Source of the DNA: Pseudomonadota bacterium | Lineage (GTDB): Bacteria; Pseudomonadota; Alphaproteobacteria; Rhizobiales; Xanthobacteraceae | Direction of reading: 5' to 3' | Assembly: GCA_021823875.1 (NCBI GenBank) | Contig: JAKAMD010000214.1 | Span: 1-6,222, forward strand | DNA length: 6,222 nucleotides | Shown here: positions 1-4,683 of the stretch, in pieces | How the letters are laid out: the number at the start of each line of letters is the position of its first letter | Position numbering within the stretch: the stretch's first letter is position 1 | Made by a program: the position numbers and the translations under genes | Notes under the pieces: model-generated | What the model was told of the DNA's origin: nothing | Database searches by the model: none | What the model saw: the letters and a program-made list of their open reading frames with translations, nothing else

Positions 1-842
1 ATCTCAAGGCCATGGCCAGCGGCGCCGATGCCGTGATCATCGATCTTGAGGATTCGATTGCACCCGAGCGCAAGGTGGCAGCGCGTCAAGCCGCCTTCGA
101 GTTTCTCGACGCGCACGTCGAAAAGAAGCAGCGCCCGCGCCTATTGGTACGCATCAATGGTCTTGAGACCGGCCTCACCGACGCCGATCTTGAAGCCATC
201 GTGCCGGCCGCGCCCGACGCCGTGCTGTTTCCCAAGGCGGAAGGGGGTGTCTGCGCCACCCATCTCGATGCCAAGCTCACCGCGTGCGAAGCGGTCGCCG
301 GCCTGCCGGAAGGCTACATTAAGATACTGGCACAATCGGTTGAATCGGCGACGGGTTTCTTTCTGGCCGGCACCTTCCGCGACGCCACGCCCCGGCTAAT
401 CGGTATGACCTGGGGGCCGGAGGACCTTTCGGCCGAACTCGGCGCGGAAGCCAATCGCGAAGCCGATGGCTCGCTCACCGAGCCTTATCGACTGGCGCGC
501 TCGATGTGCCTCTATGGCGCGGCGGCGGCGCGGGTTCCAGCAATCGAGACGGTCTATGTGGATTTCCGCAACACTGAGGGCCTGCGCCAGGACACCGAGC
601 GGGCACGCCGCGACGGCTTCATTGGGCGCCTCGCCATCCATCCGGCGCAAGTGCCGGTGATCAACGAGGTGTTCACGCCCACGCCCGAGCAGATCGAGCA
701 CGCGAAGATTGTGGTCACGGCCTTTGCCGCGCAGCCCGGCGCCGGTGCGGTCGGCATCGACGGCAAGATGTACGACCGGCCGCATCTGGCCAAGGCGCAG
801 CGGCTGTTGGCGCAAGTCCTCATGGCGCAGCCGAAGCCCTGA
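1..842 (+). CDS. HpcH/HpaI aldolase / citrate lyase (CitE-like) family CoA-ester lyase, 5' partial
   Basis: This is a class of TIM-barrel lyase that cleaves or forms C-C bonds in CoA thioesters such as malyl-, citramalyl- or citryl-CoA, using Mg2+. The frame is open to the left edge (Leu-Lys-Ala precede the Met at base 12), and family members normally begin about 15-20 residues earlier, so the true start is outside the window. Numbering from that Met, I see the N-terminal strand motif IDLEDS at 10-15, VRING with the likely substrate-binding Arg47, LFPKAE at 72-77, SVESA with probable Mg ligand Glu111, and GPEDL with probable Mg ligand Asp138. The C-terminal part has the usual GRLAIHP (205-211) and a tail ending in an Ala/Leu-rich helix. 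The core acidic residues are present, so it looks active. The exact substrate (malyl-CoA, citramalyl-CoA or other) cannot be decided from the sequence. It converges on the radical SAM gene with about 39 bases between stop codons. Confidence 0.88.
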   Translation, partial: LKAMASGADAVIIDLEDSIAPERKVAARQAAFEFLDAHVEKKQRPRLLVRINGLETGLTDADLEAIVPAAPDAVLFPKAEGGVCATHLDAKLTACEAVAGLPEGYIKILAQSVESATGFFLAGTFRDATPRLIGMTWGPEDLSAELGAEANREADGSLTEPYRLARSMCLYGAAAARVPAIETVYVDFRNTEGLRQDTERARRDGFIGRLAIHPAQVPVINEVFTPTPEQIEHAKIVVTAFAAQPGAGAVGIDGKMYDRPHLAKAQRLLAQVLMAQPKP

Positions 843-881
843 CGAGACTCGCCCGCCCGCGGCAAGCAGGAGATAGCGCGG

Positions 882-2705
882 CTATTCCGCTGCTTCCAGC
901 GGCAGTGCCTCGTGCGCGGGCTCTTGCGCCTGGCCTGCCTGCGCCTCTTTCACGCGCTGGCGCTGCGCCACAAAAGCACGGGCGGCCTCGGTGCCGAACA
1001 ATTCGTGCGTCTCCGCTTCGGCCGCCCCCACCGGAGTCATGGCGATGTCGGTATAGGCGAAGCGCTGCGGATCGTGCTTGATGCGCAGATAGATGCGGCG
1101 CAGCCCAACATAGAGCGCGGTCCACCGCATTAACTTGGTTGCGATTTCAGCAAAATACTTCGGATAGAACTGCCAGACCGGTTCGACCGGGAAACCGGGC
1201 CGGCGGTCGCGCCGGTGTTTCAGTCGCAGAAAGCCGCTTTCGAGGGGATGGATGTGCTCGATATTGATGCTGCCCATGAACCAGGTGAGCAGGAACAGCG
1301 CGTTGCTCGCATTCGCCCTGGTCGCCGCCACCCGCCGCATCACCTTCTCGGCGTGCTCGCGCGTGTAATAGCGCTGCCACGCCATCTGGTAGGCGCTAGT
1401 CCACGCCGCGCGCGACATGCGCGGATGATCCGTGCAGATGTGATTGAGATCGTATTTATTGAGGTCTGGATCGAGCGGCGTTCCGGCGCGCACCAGCTTG
1501 AGGTGGTCCTCGGAACCCGGCAACGGCGTCAGATAGAAGAATTCCAGGAGATCGATCGCCAATTCCCGCTTGATCACGTCGATATCGTGCATGATCGACT
1601 CGGGCGTGTCGTTCGGGAAGCCGAGGATATAGCCGGCATAGGTGATTACACCGGCGTTCTTCCAGGCCAGCAGCATCTCCCGGTATTCGGTGATCTTGTT
1701 CTGCCGCTTCTTGGCGCCGAGCAGATTGTCCGGGTTGATGTTCTCCAGCCCGATGAACACGCGTTTGACGCCGGCGCGCGCGCATTTCTCGATGAAATTC
1801 GGCAGCTTGTGACAGAGCGTGTCGACTTGGATGATGAAGCTCGTGTTGAACTTCTCCACCTCGCGCAGATGAATGAGCCGATCGATGATCAGCTCCCAGT
1901 CCTTGTTGCGGGCGAAATTATCGTCGGTAATGAAGAAGGCGCGCAGGCCCTGCGCGTAGTTCAGGCGCACGATGTGCTCGACGTCGTCCGGCGAACGACG
2001 GCGCGATTGGCGTCCCTGCACATTGATGATGGTGCAGAACGAGCACTGATAGGGACAGCCGCGGCCGGCGTCGAAGCTGGTGGTGCCGCCGATGGTGCGT
2101 TGCGCGCGCTCGACGGCCATCAACGGGATCGGCGCGCCCTCGATGCCCGGCAGATCGTCCATGAAATTGTAGAGCGGCTTGAGGGCGCCCGCCGCGGCGT
2201 CGCGCAACACCAGTTCGAGCCGGCCTTCCGCCTCGCCGGCGAACAGCGAAAGACCCATGGCACGCGCCCGCGCAAGATCGGGATCGTCGCCATTGAGCAT
2301 CGACAGTACACCGGAGACATGGAAGCCGCCGATGCCGACTTGAATGCCTTGTTCGCGCAGCGGCTTTGCGATGTCGAGCGCGCGCGGAAACTGGTTCGAT
2401 TGCACGCCCACCAGCATCACCATGCCGGCGCCGGCGCTCTTGATCAGCGCGCCCAGCCGCTCGGGACGAATGCGGGTATTGATTTCGTCGAAAACGTGGA
2501 TGTCGATCGTGACATCATCGCCGAGCACGCGGCGCTCCACGCAATCCTTGGCGAGCCCATAGAGCGCCGCCAGTGAGTTCGACGGTACCGGCGAACGCAC
2601 CCACTGAATGACATAACCCTGGTCGTCGTAATGCGACGGCTTGAGCAGCACGAGGCAGAAATGCTGCCCCTCCCGCTGCGCTGTCGCCCGTACCCCCACG
2701 CGCAT
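882..2705 (-). CDS. B12-binding-like domain radical SAM protein, substrate unknown
   Basis: A predicted [4Fe-4S]/S-adenosylmethionine radical enzyme of 607 residues. Residues about 15-190 resemble the Rossmann-like cobalamin-binding domain found ahead of many radical SAM proteins (VGIGGFHVSG at 123-132, FAGEAEG at 155-161). The radical SAM barrel follows, with the cluster motif Cys217-x3-Cys221-x2-Cys224 in GRGCPYQCSFC. Other conserved blocks are ITDDNFARN (259-267), IGLEN (318-322), GYILGFPNDTPES (358-370) and LTPLPGSEDH (392-401). About 200 C-terminal residues are rich in Trp, Tyr and Arg, and the last 40 are a low-complexity Ala/Glu/Gln tail. I see no DxHxxG motif, so base-off cobalamin binding through His is doubtful. 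The ATG at 2705 has no good ribosome-binding site. Homologues I remember begin just before the FCLVLLKPSHYDD block, so the first 12-14 residues may not be translated; GTG at codon 3 is an alternative. It lies 74 bases downstream of hisI on the same strand. The family is recognisable, but its reaction is not known to me. Confidence 0.9.
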   Translation of the reverse strand: MRVGVRATAQREGQHFCLVLLKPSHYDDQGYVIQWVRSPVPSNSLAALYGLAKDCVERRVLGDDVTIDIHVFDEINTRIRPERLGALIKSAGAGMVMLVGVQSNQFPRALDIAKPLREQGIQVGIGGFHVSGVLSMLNGDDPDLARARAMGLSLFAGEAEGRLELVLRDAAAGALKPLYNFMDDLPGIEGAPIPLMAVERAQRTIGGTTSFDAGRGCPYQCSFCTIINVQGRQSRRRSPDDVEHIVRLNYAQGLRAFFITDDNFARNKDWELIIDRLIHLREVEKFNTSFIIQVDTLCHKLPNFIEKCARAGVKRVFIGLENINPDNLLGAKKRQNKITEYREMLLAWKNAGVITYAGYILGFPNDTPESIMHDIDVIKRELAIDLLEFFYLTPLPGSEDHLKLVRAGTPLDPDLNKYDLNHICTDHPRMSRAAWTSAYQMAWQRYYTREHAEKVMRRVAATRANASNALFLLTWFMGSINIEHIHPLESGFLRLKHRRDRRPGFPVEPVWQFYPKYFAEIATKLMRWTALYVGLRRIYLRIKHDPQRFAYTDIAMTPVGAAEAETHELFGTEAARAFVAQRQRVKEAQAGQAQEPAHEALPLEAAE

Positions 2706-2779
2706 AACGCACCGCCAGACTGAACCTGACTGGCTGGAATAGTACAGGGAGCGCTTGTGTTGGAAAGCCCTAAATACAG

Positions 2780-3229
2780 CTAACGCGACTTTGTCGCGGC
2801 CTTAGCGTCGTAAACCGCATCCGGGTCGAAGGCCTTGTGCGCATTGCGGAATTCCAGTCGCAGCGCACCCTTTTGGCCCAACGGCACCGCCCGGTAGAAA
2901 CAGGAACGCCGGCCGGTGTGGCAAGCGCCGGCACCCTGCTGGTCCACCTTGAGCCAGATGGCATCCTGATCGCAATCGACCCGCGCCTCGATGACGCGCT
3001 GTACGTGGCCGGAACTCTCACCCTTCTTCCACAGCTTCTGGCGCGAGCGGCTGTAGTACCAGGCCTCGCCGCTTTCGATTGTTCTGGCCAGCGCCTCGGC
3101 ATTCATGTGGGCAACCATCAGAACGTCGCCTGAGGCCGCGTCGGTGACCACCGCCGTGATCAACCCGTCGGCGCCGAATTTTGGCGTGAAGGTCAGGCCT
3201 TCCTCGATGTCATGCGTGGATGAAGACAT
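2780..3229 (-). CDS. hisI: Phosphoribosyl-AMP cyclohydrolase (HisI), monofunctional
   Basis: Opens the adenine ring of 1-(5-phosphoribosyl)-AMP to give ProFAR, the third step of histidine synthesis, in the cytoplasm. The 149-residue length fits a stand-alone HisI; there is no HisE (pyrophosphohydrolase) domain fused to it as in enterobacterial HisIE. Diagnostic blocks are MVAHMNAEAL (38-47), YYSRSRQKLWKKGESSGH (58-75), the metal motif DCDQDA (85-90, likely Mg ligands Asp85, Asp87 and Asp89) and CHTGRRSCFYR (103-113). Cys86, Cys103 and Cys110 are the likely zinc ligands. All key residues are present. An in-frame TAA lies three codons upstream of the ATG, so this is the earliest possible start; no Shine-Dalgarno sequence is visible because a GC-rich palindrome (3238-3260) begins only 8 bases upstream. 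The gene follows folE on the same strand after 101 bases. The last codons form a small hairpin that may help termination. Confidence 0.95.
   Translation of the reverse strand: MSSSTHDIEEGLTFTPKFGADGLITAVVTDAASGDVLMVAHMNAEALARTIESGEAWYYSRSRQKLWKKGESSGHVQRVIEARVDCDQDAIWLKVDQQGAGACHTGRRSCFYRAVPLGQKGALRLEFRNAHKAFDPDAVYDAKAATKSR
2784..2798 (-). terminator. Weak terminator-like hairpin overlapping the end of hisI
   Basis: A perfect 6-bp inverted repeat (CGCGAC / GTCGCG with a 3-base loop) spans the last codons of hisI. On the minus strand it is followed by the stop codon and a moderately T-rich stretch (TTAGCTGTATTT). The stem is short and the T-tract is interrupted, so it is a weak candidate for an intrinsic terminator or attenuator between hisI and the radical SAM gene. 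It could equally be a chance product of GC-rich coding sequence. Confidence 0.25.
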
Positions 3230-3237
3230 GGCCGGTT

Positions 3238-3260
3238 ATTGCCGGGTTCGACCCGGCAAT
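3238..3260. repeat. Intergenic palindrome between hisI and folE, copy 1
   Basis: Arms ATTGCCGGGT and ACCCGGCAAT match perfectly (10 bp) around a 3-base TCG centre. It lies just upstream of the hisI start codon, where a ribosome-binding site would be expected. It has the look of the short GC-rich palindromic repeats scattered between genes in alphaproteobacteria. On the minus strand the folE-hisI transcript would carry this hairpin in the hisI leader. Confidence 0.6.
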
Positions 3261-3297
3261 CCCTGTAAAACATCACGCGTTGAAACGCTGACTGGAA

Positions 3298-3316
3298 GCG
3301 CGGGTCAAGCCCGCGC
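3298..3316. repeat. Intergenic palindrome between hisI and folE, copy 2, just after folE
   Basis: A 7-bp perfect stem (GCGCGGG / CCCGCGC) with loop TCAAG, located 14 bases past the folE stop codon. The minus-strand reading CGCGGGCTTGACCCGCGC followed by a purine/pyrimidine mix is typical of alphaproteobacterial intergenic palindromes. It might act as a folE transcript 3'-end stabiliser. No T-tract follows on the minus strand, so it does not look like a classical intrinsic terminator. Confidence 0.55.
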
Positions 3317-3330
3317 ATGACAGAACGCGG

Positions 3331-3996
3331 TTACCGCTGCCCGGCGCGCAGCAAGGTCATGAAGCGCACCTGCTCGTTGGCGTCCTCGCGGAACACACCG
3401 GTGAAATGCGTGGTCACGGTGAGCGCGCCCGGCTTTTCCACACCGCGCAGCGACATGCACATGTGCTCGGCTTCGATCATCACTGCCACGCCGCGCGCCT
3501 TGAGAATCTCCTCGATGGCGGTCGCCACCTGCGAGGTGAGATGCTCCTGCGTCTGTAGCCGCTTGGCGAAGACATCGACCAGCCGCGCGAGCTTCGACAG
3601 GCCCACCACCCGCTCCACCGGCATATAGGCGACATGCGCCTTGCCGAAGAACGGCATCATGTGGTGCTCACAATGCGAGTTGAAGGCAATGTCCTTGACC
3701 AGCACGAAACCGTCGTAGCCGCCGGTCTCCGCGAAGGTGCGGTCGAGTACCTCAACCGGGCTTTCCCGGTAGCCCTGGTACAGCTCTTCATAGGCGTCGA
3801 TCACGCGCTTGGGCGTGTCGAGCACGCCCTCGCGGTCCGGGTTGTCGCCGGCATAGGCGATCAGCGTGCGCACGGCCGCCTCGGCCTCCTCGCGCGAGGG
3901 CCGCGGCGCGACCGGCGTTGGCGCTGCCCGCACATGCTCCGACAGACCTTGCTTCGGCCACGGCGCGACGTTGGTAGTGGTATTCTTCACGTCCAT
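3331..3996 (-). CDS. folE: GTP cyclohydrolase I (FolE, type IA)
   Basis: Converts GTP to 7,8-dihydroneopterin triphosphate, the first committed step of folate and pterin synthesis; the enzyme is a cytoplasmic zinc-dependent homodecamer in known members. The 221-residue product has the family signature around GDNPDREGVLDTPKRV (50-65), the zinc site in NSHCEHHMMPFFGKAH (106-121, Cys109 and His112, with adjacent His111), GLSKLARLVDVFAKR (132-146) and the third zinc ligand Cys180 in EHMCMSLRG (177-185). The Cys ligands mark it as zinc-type FolE (FolE1A), not FolE2. The frame stays open up to base 4233, but I chose the ATG at 3996 because a GGAGAG ribosome-binding site sits 8 bases upstream and because the extra 79 residues are unlike any FolE. 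The first 35 residues are a low-conservation tail. It is divergent from the scaffold gene and upstream of hisI. Confidence 0.96.
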   Translation of the reverse strand: MDVKNTTTNVAPWPKQGLSEHVRAAPTPVAPRPSREEAEAAVRTLIAYAGDNPDREGVLDTPKRVIDAYEELYQGYRESPVEVLDRTFAETGGYDGFVLVKDIAFNSHCEHHMMPFFGKAHVAYMPVERVVGLSKLARLVDVFAKRLQTQEHLTSQVATAIEEILKARGVAVMIEAEHMCMSLRGVEKPGALTVTTHFTGVFREDANEQVRFMTLLRAGQR

Positions 3997-4004
3997 TGAC
4001 GGGT

Positions 4005-4010
4005 CTCTCC
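4005..4010 (-). promoter_or_regulatory. Ribosome-binding site of folE
   Basis: GGAGAG on the minus strand, 8 bases before the ATG at 3996. It decides the start of folE against the longer open frame. Flanking bases GGTC and GACC could pair and place this site in a small loop, which leaves room for translational control. Confidence 0.65.
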
Positions 4011-4169
4011 GTTCGACCGGCAGGTGCCCCACGCGGAGCCGAGCCGGATGTGTCACCGGGGTGGCCGCGTCATGGCCTGCTTGGCGAGGCCTGGACGCTG
4101 CATGCCCTGGAGGCATGGATTGCCATGCTCGGCGCCAAGAACCCCTTCTCGCGCCGCCGGGCTGATCCC

Positions 4170-4197
4170 TATATATTCCTTTGCCGGGTCGAGGCAA
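4170..4197 (-). promoter_or_regulatory. Candidate sigma-70-type promoter for folE
   Basis: On the minus strand, TTGCCT (4197-4192) is followed after 16 bases by TATATA (4175-4170). Each hexamer matches the sigma-70 consensus at about four of six positions. The AT-rich -10 block is the only one in the divergent region. The same block may serve the scaffold gene on the plus strand (TATATT at 4172-4177), but I see no good -35 in that direction. Position is inferred from sequence only. Confidence 0.3.
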
Positions 4198-4214
4198 TCG
4201 GGGCAAGCCCGGGG
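4183..4214. repeat. Degenerate palindromic repeat upstream of the scaffold gene
   Basis: CCGGG (4184-4188) pairs with CCCGG (4208-4212), and an inner GGGC-AA-GCCC is also self-complementary. Read on the minus strand it contains CCCGGGCTTGCCCCG and then a CGACCCGGCAA tail, resembling both palindromes found between hisI and folE (GCGGGCTTGACCCGC, and CGAACCCGGCAAT). This suggests a diverged member of the same intergenic repeat family flanking folE on both sides. Confidence 0.4.
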
Positions 4215-4232
4215 TGATCGAGCAAAAATGCA

Positions 4233-4679
4233 ATGCTGAATGACGTCTATAATGCCCGAATCCTGGAACTGGCGGGCAATATTCCCCGACTCGGCCGGCT
4301 TTCCGACCCGGACGCCAGCGCCACCGCCCATTCCAAGTTGTGCGGTTCGACCGTTACCGTCGACCTGAAAATGGACGACGACACCGTGTCCGACTTCGCC
4401 CACGACGTGAAAGCCTGCGCCCTCGGCCAGGCCTCCTCCTCGATCATGGCGCGGCACGTGATCGGCTCAAAGCCCGAGGAACTGCGCCAACTGCGCGAAA
4501 CCGTGCGCAAGATGCTCAAGGAGAACGGCCCGCCCCCCACCGGCAAATGGGCCGATATCGCGGTGCTGGAACCGGTGCGCGATTACAAGGCGCGCCACGC
4601 CTCCACCCTGCTCACCTTCGATGCGGTGGTTTCGGCGCTCGATCAGATCGCGGCCAAACGCGCCCAAGCGGCCGAATAA
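4233..4679 (+). CDS. NifU/IscU-like iron-sulfur cluster assembly scaffold protein, divergent
   Basis: A 148-residue protein of the NifU N-terminal (IscU) fold, whose known members build a [2Fe-2S] cluster and pass it to target proteins. Recognisable blocks are the N-terminal VYNARILELAGNIPRLGRL (5-23), the first cluster cysteine Cys37 in SKLCGSTVTVDL (34-45), the second, Cys62, in KACALGQASSS (60-70), and the C-terminal YKARHASTLLTFDAV (118-132). Compared with Escherichia coli IscU, Cys37, Cys63 and His105 have counterparts (Cys37, Cys62, His122), but the third cysteine (Cys106) is Ala123 and the conserved Asp39 is Ser39. This looks like the alphaproteobacterial scaffold-like branch, not the housekeeping IscU/SufU. 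The ATG is the first in frame after a TGA at 4215-4217; only a weak ribosome-binding site is visible. It is divergent from folE and converges on the next gene with four bases between stops. Whether it really holds a cluster is uncertain. Confidence 0.88.
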   Translation: MLNDVYNARILELAGNIPRLGRLSDPDASATAHSKLCGSTVTVDLKMDDDTVSDFAHDVKACALGQASSSIMARHVIGSKPEELRQLRETVRKMLKENGPPPTGKWADIAVLEPVRDYKARHASTLLTFDAVVSALDQIAAKRAQAAE

Positions 4680-4683
4680 TCAG

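Larger units (their letters stand above)
3997..4232. other. Divergent intergenic region between folE and the scaffold gene
   Basis: This 236-base region carries the promoters and leaders of two divergent genes and no coding sequence I can support. It is structured: a 6-bp hairpin GCATGG/CCATGC (4113-4128) with a 4-base loop, a small CACC/GGTG palindrome near 4057-4066, and a palindromic repeat remnant near 4183-4214. An AT-rich block, TATATATT (4170-4177), stands out in GC-rich surroundings and could serve as -10 element in either direction. If folE is transcribed from there, its leader would be about 165 bases, long enough for a regulatory RNA. The scaffold gene would have a leader of roughly 50 bases. 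Confidence 0.6.

Noticed and set aside
873..885. Hairpin ATAGC-GCG-GCTAT as a terminator between the CoA lyase and radical SAM genes
   Set aside because: Only a 5-bp stem and no T-tract on either strand; too weak to call.
1215..2576. A 453-codon open frame on the plus strand antisense to the radical SAM gene
   Set aside because: Its predicted protein is His/Arg/Ala-rich with no family signature, and it mirrors a highly conserved gene on the other strand. Long antisense frames are common in GC-rich DNA.
3997..4233. N-terminal extension of folE by 79 residues
   Set aside because: The extension is Arg/Pro-rich and unlike any GTP cyclohydrolase; the ATG at 3996 has a good ribosome-binding site and gives the normal family length.
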